Shown: one piece after another, positions 51,726 to 61,098 of the stretch
Layout of the letters: every line of letters begins with the position of its first letter
Position numbering within the stretch: position 1 is the first letter of the stretch
NCBI RefSeq assembly: GCF_000020645.1
Contig: NC_011060.1
Location: 494,501-558,500 of the forward strand
DNA: 64,000 bases
Direction: 5' to 3'
From: Pelodictyon phaeoclathratiforme BU-1
Lineage (GTDB): Bacteria > Bacteroidota > Chlorobiia > Chlorobiales > Chlorobiaceae
Notes under the pieces: generated by a model
Told to the model about the DNA's origin: nothing
The model's input: only the letters and a program-made list of their open reading frames with translations
Database searches by the model: none
Position numbers and translations under genes: made by a program

Positions 51726-52844
51726 ATGAATGTTCTTGTAACCGGGTCGAAGGGTTTTGTAGGCAGGAATCTTTGTTCTGTTTTGCGTACGATGGAGAGT
51801 ATACAGCTTGTAGAATTTGATTGTGATAATACTTCTGCGGAACTGGAGCCTATGCTTGGTGAGGCTGAGGTAGTTTTTCATCTTGCCGGAGTTAACCGTC
51901 CGAAAAACGATGAGGAGTTCAGGAGCGGAAATACGGGGTTGACTGAAGAACTATGTGCTATTCTTCAGCGGTTGGAACGGACTCCGAAGATTATTTTGGC
52001 TTCTTCCATTCAGGCAGAACTTGACAATCCTTATGGTAGCAGCAAGTTGCAGGCGGAACAAGTACTACGGGGTTTTGCAGAAATAACCAGTGCACGGGCG
52101 GTTGTTTACCGCTTTAAGAATCTTTTTGGTAAATGGTGCCGTCCAAACTACAATTCGGTGACAGCAACTTTTTGCCATAATATTGCTCACGGGTTACCGG
52201 TTACTATTTCCGATCCGGGTCGCTCGCTTGAGTTGACCTATATTGATGATGTTGTTGCTGCATTGGTTGGTGAAATTCCTGCAGAGGAAGGAGTGAAGGA
52301 ATCAGGCTTTGCATTTGGTGCGGATCTTAGTGCATATTCCATAACACTTGGCGAGCTTGCAGGCTTGATTACATCATTTCGCGAATCACGTCAAACCCTT
52401 GTTTTACCTGGTTTTGACAGTCTATTTGTCAAGGCGCTTTATGCTACCTATCTCTCCTATCTTGAGGGCGATGATTTTGCCTATCCGCTTCAGATCAGAT
52501 CTGACGAACGGGGAAGCCTTGCCGAAATGTTGAAGAGCAACGCGTTTGGGCAGATTTTTGTTTCACGTACCAAGCCGGGGATTACCAGAGGCAACCACTA
52601 TCACCATACCAAAACGGAAAAGTTCATGGTTGTGGAAGGAGATGCGGTGATTCGTTTCCGGCAGATTGATGGAGTAGAGGTGATCGAACATCGGGTCTCT
52701 GGAAAAGAGTTTCGTGTTGTCGATATACCTCCAGGTTATACACACCACATCAGCAATATCGGTGAAAATGAACTGGTAACCCTTTTCTGGGCCTCCGAGA
52801 TATTTAATCCGGAAAAGCCGGATACTTACTTTTTGCAGGTCTGA
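51726..52844 (+). CDS. fnlB: Bifunctional reductase/epimerase for UDP-L-FucNAc (FnlB/CapF/WbjC)
   Basis: This 372-residue protein has an N-terminal SDR (VLVTGSKGFVGRNL, NPYGSSKLQAE active site). Its C-terminal cupin (ARGNHYHHTKTEKF-like stretch, here TRGNHYHHTKTEKFMV, then DIPPGYTHHISN) supplies metal-binding His residues. CapF has the same two-domain layout and similar length. The ATG at 51726 is chosen; a GTG at 51690 would overlap fnlA. Confidence 0.93.
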   Translation: MNVLVTGSKGFVGRNLCSVLRTMESIQLVEFDCDNTSAELEPMLGEAEVVFHLAGVNRPKNDEEFRSGNTGLTEELCAILQRLERTPKIILASSIQAELDNPYGSSKLQAEQVLRGFAEITSARAVVYRFKNLFGKWCRPNYNSVTATFCHNIAHGLPVTISDPGRSLELTYIDDVVAALVGEIPAEEGVKESGFAFGADLSAYSITLGELAGLITSFRESRQTLVLPGFDSLFVKALYATYLSYLEGDDFAYPLQIRSDERGSLAEMLKSNAFGQIFVSRTKPGITRGNHYHHTKTEKFMVVEGDAVIRFRQIDGVEVIEHRVSGKEFRVVDIPPGYTHHISNIGENELVTLFWASEIFNPEKPDTYFLQV

Positions 52845-52871
52845 TTGTAACATATAAAATTTATAAAGCGT

Positions 52872-54005
52872 GTGGTGAAAAAGATAAAGGTAATGACTAT
52901 TGTGGGTACTCGGCCGGAGATTATCCGTCTCTCCCGGGTGCTGGCGAAGCTGGATGAGCATACGGAGCATGTGCTGGTGCATACGGGGCAGAATTACGAT
53001 TATGAGCTGAACCAGATATTTTTTGACGATCTTGATATCCGCAAGCCTGACCATTTTCTTGATGCTGCAGGTTCTACTGCGGCAGAAACCGTTGGATTGA
53101 TTATTGCAAAAGCGGATGTGGTTATGGCCACTGTAATGCCTGATGTGCTGTTGATTCTTGGCGATACTAATTCCTGCCTTGCCGTTTATCCTGCCAAACG
53201 TCGAAAAATCCCTGTTTTTCATATGGAAGCTGGTAATCGCTGTTTTGATTATCGGGTACCTGAGGAGATCAACCGCAAGATTGTTGACCATACGGCTGAT
53301 ATTAATCTGACTTACAGCGATATTGCTCGGGAATATCTGTTACGTGAAGGGTTGTTTGCTGACCGGATTATCAAAACCGGAAGCCCGATGTTTGAAGTGC
53401 TGATGCATTACCATGATAAGATTGACCGTTCTGATGTGCTTGAACGGCTGAGTCTTAGCGACGGAGAGTACTTTGTGGTAAGTGCCCATCGTGAAGAGAA
53501 CATCGAATCGGATCTAAATTTTATGAAGCTTGTCACCATTCTGAATGGACTTGCTGAAAAGTATGGTAAACGGGTGATTGTTTCAACCCATCCCAGAACC
53601 CGCAAACGAATTGATGTGAGCGGCGTGGTTTTTAATCCACTTGTTGAGCTGTTGAAGCCGCTCGGTTTTTTGGATTATGTTCATCTGCAGGTGCATGCCA
53701 GGGCTGTTCTCTCTGACAGCGGTACCATAACCGAGGAGTCATCGATCCTGAATTTTCCTGCGCTCAATATCCGTGAAGCACATGAGCGTCCGGAAGGAAT
53801 GGAAGAAGCATCTGTGATGATGGTAGGTCTTGAGGTTGATCGTGTGATGCAGGCGCTCGGGATTCTTGAGACTCAGCCAAGAGGTGAGCTCCGTAGTTTG
53901 CGCCAAGTTGAGGATTATTCAATGCTGAATGTTTCTGATAAAGTGGTTCGATTGATACTCAGTTATACAGATTATGTGAATAGGGTGGTGTGGAAAAAGT
54001 ATTAA
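52872..54005 (+). CDS. fnlC: UDP-N-acetyl-L-fucosamine 2-epimerase (FnlC/CapG/WbjD)
   Basis: This 377-residue non-hydrolysing epimerase of the WecB fold has MTIVGTRPEIIRLSRVLAKL, HTGQNYDYELNQIFFDDL, FHMEAGNRCFDYRVPEEINR and the C-terminal SDSGTITEESSIL. The last step yields UDP-L-FucNAc. A GTG start at 52872 is used. With the two preceding genes it forms a complete module, all in phase and closely spaced. Confidence 0.93.
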   Translation: MVKKIKVMTIVGTRPEIIRLSRVLAKLDEHTEHVLVHTGQNYDYELNQIFFDDLDIRKPDHFLDAAGSTAAETVGLIIAKADVVMATVMPDVLLILGDTNSCLAVYPAKRRKIPVFHMEAGNRCFDYRVPEEINRKIVDHTADINLTYSDIAREYLLREGLFADRIIKTGSPMFEVLMHYHDKIDRSDVLERLSLSDGEYFVVSAHREENIESDLNFMKLVTILNGLAEKYGKRVIVSTHPRTRKRIDVSGVVFNPLVELLKPLGFLDYVHLQVHARAVLSDSGTITEESSILNFPALNIREAHERPEGMEEASVMMVGLEVDRVMQALGILETQPRGELRSLRQVEDYSMLNVSDKVVRLILSYTDYVNRVVWKKY

Positions 54006-54065
54006 AAGGCATTTTAATGTGTTTTGTTTTTATAAAAGTCAGAAAATAGCGTTTAACAAAATGTT

Positions 54066-54632
54066 ATGAATCCTATACGACTGATATGTCCAACAAATTC
54101 TAGACAATATCATGCATTTCGTTCAGTATTGATGTGGTTTAGATGCATCAAATATGGGTTAAAGTTTGTTGATAAAACATTTTATATGGCACCTGGTTCT
54201 CATGTAAGCAAAGATTTGATAGCCGGAAAATATAGCTTTATTGGCTCTGAATGTATGATAGGTCCAAAGGTTAAATTAGGTAATTATGTGATGTTTGCTC
54301 CACGTGTTGCAGTCGTTGGAGCTGATCACATTTTCAACAAATCGGGTCGTCCAATTATTTTTTCAGGTCGTCCAGAAATGCCTTTAACAATTATTGAAGA
54401 TGATGCATGGGTTGGTTATGGTTCTATTCTTATGGCTGGAATCAGGATCGGGCGTGGTGCTATTGTGGCTGCAGGTGCAGTAGTCACAAAAGATGTTCCT
54501 GCATATGAAATACATGGAGGCGTTCCTGCTAAAAAAATTGGAATAAGATTTCAGACTATTGAAGATTGTCAGTTTCATGATAAGATGTTGGCTTTACCTC
54601 CAAAACGTGGATTATATTGTTCCAATACATAA
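54066..54632 (+). CDS. Hexapeptide-repeat acetyltransferase
   Basis: This 188-residue protein has beta-helix repeats (DLIAGKYSFIGSECMIGP, KLGNYVMFAPRVAVVGAD, IIEDDAWVGYGSILMAGI, RIGRGAIVAAGAVVTKDV). It ends in the family's YEIHGGVPAKKIG. The catalytic His is probably in GADHIFN. It is likely an O-acetyltransferase for a glycan sugar; the acceptor is unknown. A 236-bp AT-rich gap without a gene follows. Confidence 0.85.
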   Translation: MNPIRLICPTNSRQYHAFRSVLMWFRCIKYGLKFVDKTFYMAPGSHVSKDLIAGKYSFIGSECMIGPKVKLGNYVMFAPRVAVVGADHIFNKSGRPIIFSGRPEMPLTIIEDDAWVGYGSILMAGIRIGRGAIVAAGAVVTKDVPAYEIHGGVPAKKIGIRFQTIEDCQFHDKMLALPPKRGLYCSNT

Positions 54633-54868
54633 CAATATTTCGATCTTGTAGTGTTAAATTGCTATAGGATATATTCTACTAAGATTTGTTTCGTTAGAGA
54701 AACGATAAAAACTGAATCATTCTCCCATATCTTTATCGTAGGGCAATGGATTCAAATACAATTGTAAAATTTGCATAAAAAAATCTACAATAGTCTTTTG
54801 TGTTTATGTCATTTAACATTTGAAAAATGATATAGACGGACTGTTTGATAAAAGACTAATTCACTGTA

Positions 54869-55420
54869 ATGGCAAAAAAACTCCAACATAGTTCACTACC
54901 TCTCAAAAACAAACTTGCTCGTATTCTATGGCAGATAGTATGGCGTTTTTTTTATAGACCAACACCTCGGCTTTTTCATTCTTGGCGTTCTTTTTTGCTT
55001 CGCATTTTTGGTGCTAAAATTGGCAAATCAGTTCATCCATATCCTTCTGCACGTATTTGGGCGCCTTGGAATTTAGAAATGGGTGATCATTCGTGTTTGA
55101 GTGAAAATGTGGACTGCTATTGCGTCGACAAGATATGTATTGGAGCGCATTCCACGGTCAGTCAGTATAGTTTTTTGTGTTCAGCAAGTCACGACTATAC
55201 ACTGGATGCCATGCCATTGGTAACAGCTCCAATCACGATTGGTGAACGTGTATGGATAACCGCTGATGTTTTTGTTGGGCCTGGTGTGACGATCGGTGAT
55301 GGTGCCGTAGTGACAGCGCGATCGAGTGTCTTTCGTGATCTCCCTCCTTGGATGGTTGCTTGTGGTAATCCCGCTGTACCGGTAAAGAAACGTAAATCTA
55401 ACGATATATGTGATGAATAA
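54869..55420 (+). CDS. WcaF-like acetyltransferase
   Basis: This 183-residue beta-helix protein has the extended N-terminus of colanic-acid acetyltransferase WcaF relatives (FHSWRSFLLRIFGAKIGKSV, then ARIWAPWNLEMGDHSCLSE) and CSASHDYTLDAMPLVTAPI. It ends in MVACGNPAVPVKKR. The catalytic His is in SASHDY. It overlaps the start of the interrupted methyltransferase gene, so both formed one unit. Confidence 0.86.
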   Translation: MAKKLQHSSLPLKNKLARILWQIVWRFFYRPTPRLFHSWRSFLLRIFGAKIGKSVHPYPSARIWAPWNLEMGDHSCLSENVDCYCVDKICIGAHSTVSQYSFLCSASHDYTLDAMPLVTAPITIGERVWITADVFVGPGVTIGDGAVVTARSSVFRDLPPWMVACGNPAVPVKKRKSNDICDE

Positions 55421-55668
55421 AAATGAAATATCGGGATATCGATGGGGGAGTGCTGAGCTTTCAAACATTCATGATGACCTGATTCCTGAAGTTTTGCTTG
55501 AATTGAATAGGCTACAGTTAACTTTGGTGGGAAAGGCAAGAGTTTTTGAACTTGGCTGCGGAAACGGGAGTGTAGCGAATCTGCTGACAAAGCATGGTTG
55601 GGATGTCACTGGTATAGATCCTTCGACAGAGGGTATTGTTCGTGCATTAGAGAGCTATCCGTCTTTGA

Positions 55669-57477
55669 CCTAAACTGAGCGATTTGTTATAAAAAAAGCT
55701 CCCATATTTACGGTTAAAGTGTTATATTAAAATGTGTAACGGGAAATTACCACTTGTAATGCAACACAAACAGAAAAATAAGGAAGCTCTATGTCGAAAG
55801 GTACAAAAAATAGCCGCAAAAAAGACCATCACATCAGTTCTGTCGGGACAACCAATGATTGTATTACCAACCGTGCTGGGCTGACATTGTTCGCCACCTA
55901 TCTGCAGAGTATTCAGCTCATGCCGATTATGGATGAAATGTTTTGTGCCATGCGAAAAAACAAAAAAGGCGTCCCGGTTGTTGATCTGCTTCTTCAATTG
56001 TTGTGCTTTTTTATGGATGGTACCAGCCGTCACCTGACGCAGTTCGACCAGCTCAAAAAAGAAAGGAGCTATGCTCCGCTGATTGGCTGTAAGCCAGAGC
56101 ACTTGGCATCGTCTCATGCAGTCAAGAGATTTTTTGGAATTTTCTCTTTTCATCAAGTCAAGCTGTTCCGTTATTTATTGCAAAAGATTTTTTTGTGGCG
56201 TCTGAAAATTGATCAGCCCGCAGTTATTGAACTGGGTATTGATTCTATGGTGATGGATAATAATGATGCTCTGAAACGAGAAGGTGTTGAACCAACGTAC
56301 AAGAAAGTCAACGGTTTTCATCCCGTACAAATGAATTGGGGCAGGTACTTTGTTGATGCTGTTTTCCGTGTTGGCTCAGATCATTCAAATCATGGTCAAA
56401 CGGTTGAAATGATGATACGTCATATTGTTGCTACGATCAGAAAGGAGTATCGTGTTAACGTACCGATCATTATTCGAATGGATTCCGGCTTCTACGATCA
56501 GAAGTTGTTCCAAAACCTGTGAGTCGTTGCATGTTGGTTATATATGCGGCGGAAAGCTTTACGACAATGTAAAAAAAGCTGCGGAGGAGAACGCCAATTG
56601 GTCTAACTTTAACTCGCACAATAAAAAGGAGATATGGGAGTATACCGAGTTTATGTGTCAACAAGAAACTTGGGATTTGGCCCGTCGGACGATTTATAGT
56701 CGTATGATTCAGCATGACCGGCAACTTGTCGTACCTGGACTGGGTACTGATAGCGTCATCGTCACCAACATTGGTATGGGTTGTTGTTTGATTGACGAAC
56801 TTCTCTATCAAGCCGGTGCCGAGAATCTTCTTTTCGCTCACGATATTCTCGGAAACTATCACCAGCGTGGCAATGATGAATTGGCCAACCGTGCCATCAA
56901 AAACTTTGGCGAAGAACAATTACCCTTCAAGTATTTTTATGCTAATGCAGCATGGTACTTTCTCATGCTGCTTGGTAATAATCTGTTCGAGAGCTTCAAA
57001 GCAGATGTCAGCTCATCAGTTATTGCTACAACAGTTTATGCAGATACATTTCGTCGGCAGCTTATTGATACCGCAGCCAAAATTGTTCGTAATGGCAAAA
57101 AGCTTATGATGAAAGTTCCAACGGACTGCTTTCATCGGCTGCAATTCGATAAACTCTTTGAGCGCTGTTTAAACGTTACTGTTTTGATGTGTTAAACAAC
57201 GCGTTACGGCAATAGAATGCCTATGCCAATTAGCATTGGAGGGGAGGTTGCGCCCAAAAAGAACCTACCACAGCTATTTCGCTCAGATTGTCACAATATT
57301 TTTAAAATGAGTGCCTTGCTGTTCAGAAAATGGACAAGCAATTGGGTCTGGAATAATCTTTTTTGGTATAAAATCAGGATTCTTCAGGCTGTTTGGCTAT
57401 AATTTGTCTCAATTGTTTTTCTTTTCTGTATTTCTGACGTTGGATGGGTTGCTGTTTTACGAATCGCTCAGTTTAGG
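55669..57477 (+). mobile_element. IS1380-family insertion sequence
   Basis: The terminal inverted repeats CCTAAACTGAGCGATTTGT (from 55669) and its counterpart ending at 57477 differ at one position. A TTTGA duplication (55664-55668 and 57478-57482) flanks the element. The 1809-bp size fits the family. Confidence 0.93.
55791..57195 (+). pseudogene. IS1380 transposase with one frameshift
   Basis: The first frame (55791-56522) has LGIDSMVMDNNDALKREG and IIIRMDSGFYDQKLFQ, typical of IS1380 transposases. The second frame (to 57195) starts at SLHVGYICGGKLYDN and continues to VRNGKKLMMKVPTDCFHRL. A one-base change near 56515-56525 causes the switch; no other lesion is visible. The element therefore looks recently acquired and may be only marginally inactive. 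Confidence 0.88.
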
Positions 57478-57858
57478 TTTGAAATTATTTCCAGGCTCCG
57501 CATATGATAATTTATATGAGTGCTATGGAGCATTCCCTGTTGTTACAAGTTTTGAAGTGGTCGAGCATGTTTATTTTCCTCGAGAATATGCCGCCACGCT
57601 CTTTTCTTTATGCGAACACGGTGGAACGGTTATTCTTTCAACACCTTATCATGGCTACTGGAAGAATCTTGCCTTGGCATTTACAGGTAAGATGGATGCC
57701 CATTTTACAGCACTCTGGGATTACGGTCATATTAAATTCTGGTCGATGAAAACATTGACTCAGTTACTACTGGAAGCGGGTTTTGAGAATATCCGGTTTA
57801 AACGGGTGGGGCGCATACCGGTATTGGCAAAATCGATGATTGCTATTGCTACAAAAAA

Positions 57859-58761
57859 ATGAAAATCACTGCCATTATTTTGACTTTTAACGAAGAGCGA
57901 CATCTTGCACGCTGCATTGCCAGTTTGAAAGGTATTGTAAGTGAAATAATTGTTGCGGATTGTTTTTCAACTGATGCAACACTGGATATTGCATGTGCAA
58001 ATGGGGCAAGAGTAATTCAGCATGAATGGGTTAGCCATGCAGCTCAATTTAACTGGGCACTTACCCAACTTGCTGCTGATACTGACTGGGTTTTGCGTGT
58101 TGATGCTGATGAATATTTGACTCCTAATCTTATTGCTGAAATTAAGTCCACTCTACCGGGTATTGGAACGAAGATCGATGGAGTGTATTGTAGTCGTCGT
58201 ATGACATTTCAGGGCAGATTGATTCGTCATGGTGGCGTTTTTCCAGCACGTGTTTTGCGTCTGTTTCGTTATGGACGTGGTCAGTGTGAAAATCGTTGGA
58301 TGGATGAACACATCAAAGTTGCTGGTCCGACCGTTGATTTTAATGGCGAAATGATTGATGATAGCCTTAATTCGCTTACTTGGTGGACAGAGAAGCACAA
58401 TAAATATGCAAGCAGGGAAGCCGTCGATTTATTGAACCTGGAATATGGTTTTATGCCTCATGATTCTGTTGCCAGTTTGCGTAATGGCAAACAGACTGGA
58501 GTGAAGCGCTGGCTGAAGGAAGAGGTATATGCGCGACTTCCTGGAGGATTTCGTGCATTTACCTATTTTTTTTATCGGTATGTAATCCGGATGGGTTTTC
58601 TTGATGGTCAGGCAGGTACAGCCTTTCATTTTCTTCAAGGATTCTGGTACCGATATTTGGTAGACGCTAAAGTGTTTGAGGTGAAACGGTATATGCGGGA
58701 TACAAATGCAAATATTGTGATGGCGATTGATAAAGTGTTGGGTGTTAAATTGGAAAGCTGA
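57859..58761 (+). CDS. GT2 glycosyltransferase (WaaE/KdtX-like)
   Basis: This 300-residue GT-A enzyme has the start ITAIILTFNEERHLARCIAS, then VADCFSTDATLDIA. The metal-binding DxD is in LRVDADEYLTPNLI. RLFRYGRGQCENRWMDEHI is typical of the WaaE-like GT2 group that adds a hexose to core or repeat-unit sugars. Its ATG overlaps the stop of the interrupted methyltransferase gene. Confidence 0.88.
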   Translation: MKITAIILTFNEERHLARCIASLKGIVSEIIVADCFSTDATLDIACANGARVIQHEWVSHAAQFNWALTQLAADTDWVLRVDADEYLTPNLIAEIKSTLPGIGTKIDGVYCSRRMTFQGRLIRHGGVFPARVLRLFRYGRGQCENRWMDEHIKVAGPTVDFNGEMIDDSLNSLTWWTEKHNKYASREAVDLLNLEYGFMPHDSVASLRNGKQTGVKRWLKEEVYARLPGGFRAFTYFFYRYVIRMGFLDGQAGTAFHFLQGFWYRYLVDAKVFEVKRYMRDTNANIVMAIDKVLGVKLES

Positions 58762-58776
58762 GGCTTATTTGTTGAT

Positions 58777-59535
58777 ATGTTAAGCATGTCTATTGTTACT
58801 GTTGTTAGAAATAATGAAACGACTATTGCTGATTGTATCTCTTCAGTGGCAGGCCAGAGTCTGCCGCCGTTTGAGCATATTATTATCGATGGAAAATCGA
58901 CTGATGGAACATTATCAGAGATCAAGAAGCATCAACATTCCGCAGTCAAGTTAGTCTCTGAGTCGGATAAGGGTATCTATGATGCTATGAATAAAGGGAT
59001 TCTACTTGCAACTGGTGATATTATAGGGATCCTGAACTCTGATGATATATATGCCCATTCTCAGGTTCTTGAAAACGTGACGAAGTTATTTCAAGAAAGC
59101 TGTGCAGATGCCTTATTTGCTGATTTGGTTTACGTAAAATCTGATAATGTAAATCAGGTAGTGCGTTATTACTCGGGAGCTGGATTTACTCCTGAAAAGT
59201 TTGCCTGGGGTTGGATGCCACCGCATCCAACCTTTTTTGTTAGAAGGGAGATATATGAGCGTTATGGTCTGTTTGCTACCGATTATCGTATTTCTGCTGA
59301 TTATGAGCTGATGGCTCGTTTTATGGCTCGTCACAGGGTAAATTATCTCTATATGTCTGACGTCATTGTTCGGATGCGAACAGGTGGCGTCAGTACGCGA
59401 AACTTGAAAAGTAACTGGATTTTGAATCGTGAAATTCTACGGGCTTGCACCGATAATGGCATTGATACGAATATCTTTAAAGTCTATTCGAAATATTTTC
59501 GCAAAGTGTCGCAGCTTTTTGCAAGGCCAGCATGA
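58777..59535 (+). CDS. GT2 glycosyltransferase
   Basis: This 252-residue GT-A enzyme has SIVTVVRNNETTIADCISSV, HIIIDGKSTDGTLSEIKK, SDKGIYDAMNKGILLATGDI and the DxD-like ILNSDDIYA. These blocks are characteristic of WcaE/WcaA-type GT2 proteins. HPTFFVRREIYERYGLF supports the acceptor half. It overlaps the next gene by ATGA. Confidence 0.9.
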   Translation: MLSMSIVTVVRNNETTIADCISSVAGQSLPPFEHIIIDGKSTDGTLSEIKKHQHSAVKLVSESDKGIYDAMNKGILLATGDIIGILNSDDIYAHSQVLENVTKLFQESCADALFADLVYVKSDNVNQVVRYYSGAGFTPEKFAWGWMPPHPTFFVRREIYERYGLFATDYRISADYELMARFMARHRVNYLYMSDVIVRMRTGGVSTRNLKSNWILNREILRACTDNGIDTNIFKVYSKYFRKVSQLFARPA

Positions 59536-60500
59536 ACGTTTGGCTTACTGGTTCGACAGGCTTTCTCGGTACAAGCCTTGTAAAGCAGCTTATCCTTCAG
59601 AATGTCAAGTTTGTTGCCGTTCTATTAGATGAAAAGGATGTCGCACGGTTACCGTCTTCAGAGATTGAGTGGGTCATTGTACCACCGTTGTCTAACTCTG
59701 CAAATTATCAAAATACCCTCAATGATGTAGATGTTGTTGTTCATCTCGCAGCTCGTGTGCATGTGATGCGCGATGAGGCGGCTGATCCCCTTACTGAATT
59801 TCGTCGGGTGAATGTTTCTGGAACACTTAATCTGGCGAAGCAGGCTGCATTGGCTGGTGTTCGGCGTTTTGTGTTTGTAAGTTCGATCAAGGTTAATGGT
59901 GAGTCTACGCTTTTGGGTCATCCTTTTTCTGATGGCGATGCGCTTGATCCGCAGGATCCTTATGGTATCAGTAAATATGAGGCGGAACAGGGTTTACTTG
60001 AGCTTGCATCAGAAACCTGTATGGAGGTTGTAATTATTCGACCACCATTGGTATATGGCCCAGGTGTTAAGGCAAATTTTGCATCTATGATGAGCTGGCT
60101 TGAACGGGGAGTTCCGCTTCCGTTGGGTGCTGTTCATAATCAACGTAGTTTTGTGGCGCTTGATAACCTTGTTGATTTAATTGTAACCTGTATTGATCAT
60201 CCGAAAGCGGTTAATCAGACTTTTCTTGTTTCGGACGGTGAAGATCTCTCCACGACAGAGCTGCTGCAGCGGATGGGGCGTGCTCTGGGTAAGCCAGCTC
60301 GATTAATTCCTGTTCCGGTTGGAGTGATGCAGTTTGCCGCAAACCTGCTCGGGAAGGGTGCTGTTGCCCAACGTCTTTTTGGATCGTTACAGGTGGATAG
60401 CTCGAAAGCTCGTGATCTTCTTGGTTGGAAGCCTGTCGTTACTGTTGATGAAGCGTTACAAAAAACGGCTGATGCTTTTAACGCAGTGCATAAAAAGTAA
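59532..60500 (+). CDS. NDP-sugar epimerase/reductase, WbpV/WbfT-like
   Basis: This 322-residue extended SDR has WLTGSTGFLGTSLVKQLI, VVHLAARVHVMRDEAADPL, FVSSIKVNGE and DPYGISKYEAEQGL (Y-x3-K). The HLAARVHVM and SSIKVNGE blocks are typical of enzymes that reduce the 4-keto product of WbpM-like dehydratases to UDP-D-FucNAc or UDP-QuiNAc. It directly precedes the initiating transferase, as in many O-antigen loci. Confidence 0.85.
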   Translation: MNVWLTGSTGFLGTSLVKQLILQNVKFVAVLLDEKDVARLPSSEIEWVIVPPLSNSANYQNTLNDVDVVVHLAARVHVMRDEAADPLTEFRRVNVSGTLNLAKQAALAGVRRFVFVSSIKVNGESTLLGHPFSDGDALDPQDPYGISKYEAEQGLLELASETCMEVVIIRPPLVYGPGVKANFASMMSWLERGVPLPLGAVHNQRSFVALDNLVDLIVTCIDHPKAVNQTFLVSDGEDLSTTELLQRMGRALGKPARLIPVPVGVMQFAANLLGKGAVAQRLFGSLQVDSSKARDLLGWKPVVTVDEALQKTADAFNAVHKK

Positions 60501-60532
60501 TATCCATTGATAATCTGTTGTTTTTATTGTTC

Positions 60533-61093
60533 ATGAAGCGACTTTTTGATATCACCATGTCGCTGCTGGCTCTTCTTGTGTTCGGTATGCCGATGCTTAT
60601 TGTGGCTTTGTTCATAAAGCTTACGTCGAGAGGCCCGGTACTTTACTGGTCGGATCGAGTTGGAAAGAACAATGCTCTTTTCAGGATGCCGAAGTTCCGC
60701 ACCATGCTTGTTGAGACTCCGGCTGTTGCAACTCACCTTATGTCAGATCCTGACAGATTTCTTACACCCATCGGCAAGTTTCTCCGGAAAACGAGTATTG
60801 ATGAACTGCCTCAGCTTTGGAGCATTCTGATAGGAGATATGAGTATTGTTGGCCCTCGTCCGGCGTTGTTCAATCAGGATGATCTGATAGCGTTGCGTAC
60901 TGAAAAAGGGGTGCATATTTTGACTCCTGGACTTTCTGGCCCTGCACAGATTAACGGCCGTGATGAATTGCCGATACCGGTAAAGGTTGAATTTGACGAG
61001 TATTATCTTAAAAATCGCTCCTTTCTTTTTGACCTGAAAATAATAGTTCAGACCATTTTCAAGGCAGTCAAGGGCGATGGAGTAACGCATTAA
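60533..61093 (+). CDS. Initiating phosphoglycosyl transferase (WcaJ/PglC-like)
   Basis: This 186-residue monotopic membrane enzyme transfers sugar-1-phosphate to undecaprenyl phosphate. The N-terminal re-entrant helix (FDITMSLLALLVFGMPMLIV), PKFRTM, LRKTSIDELPQLWSIL (catalytic Asp-Glu) and MSIVGPRPALF are all present. PglC-like small size and the WbpV-like neighbour suggest UDP-6-deoxy-HexNAc as substrate. The ATG at 60533 is chosen over a TTG at 60518. Confidence 0.92.
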   Translation: MKRLFDITMSLLALLVFGMPMLIVALFIKLTSRGPVLYWSDRVGKNNALFRMPKFRTMLVETPAVATHLMSDPDRFLTPIGKFLRKTSIDELPQLWSILIGDMSIVGPRPALFNQDDLIALRTEKGVHILTPGLSGPAQINGRDELPIPVKVEFDEYYLKNRSFLFDLKIIVQTIFKAVKGDGVTH

Positions 61094-61098
61094 AATTT

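Larger units (their letters stand above)
55413..57862 (+). pseudogene. SAM-dependent methyltransferase gene split by an IS1380 element
   Basis: The 5' part (55413-55668) encodes RVFELGCGNGSVANLLTKHG, the SAM-binding motif I, and WDVTGIDPST. The 3' part (57483-57862) continues with FPVVTSFEVVEHVYFPREYA and GGTVILSTPYHGYWKNLALA. Removing the IS and one copy of the TTTGA target duplication rejoins the frame as ...YPSL-KLFPGSAYDNL, giving an uninterrupted class I methyltransferase of about 210 residues. The gene is therefore inactivated only by the insertion. It overlaps the next gene by ATGA. Confidence 0.92.

Noticed and set aside
57217..57402. Small plus-strand frame within the IS1380 element
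   Set aside because: Located in the non-coding 3' part of the IS, no motif and no ribosome site.
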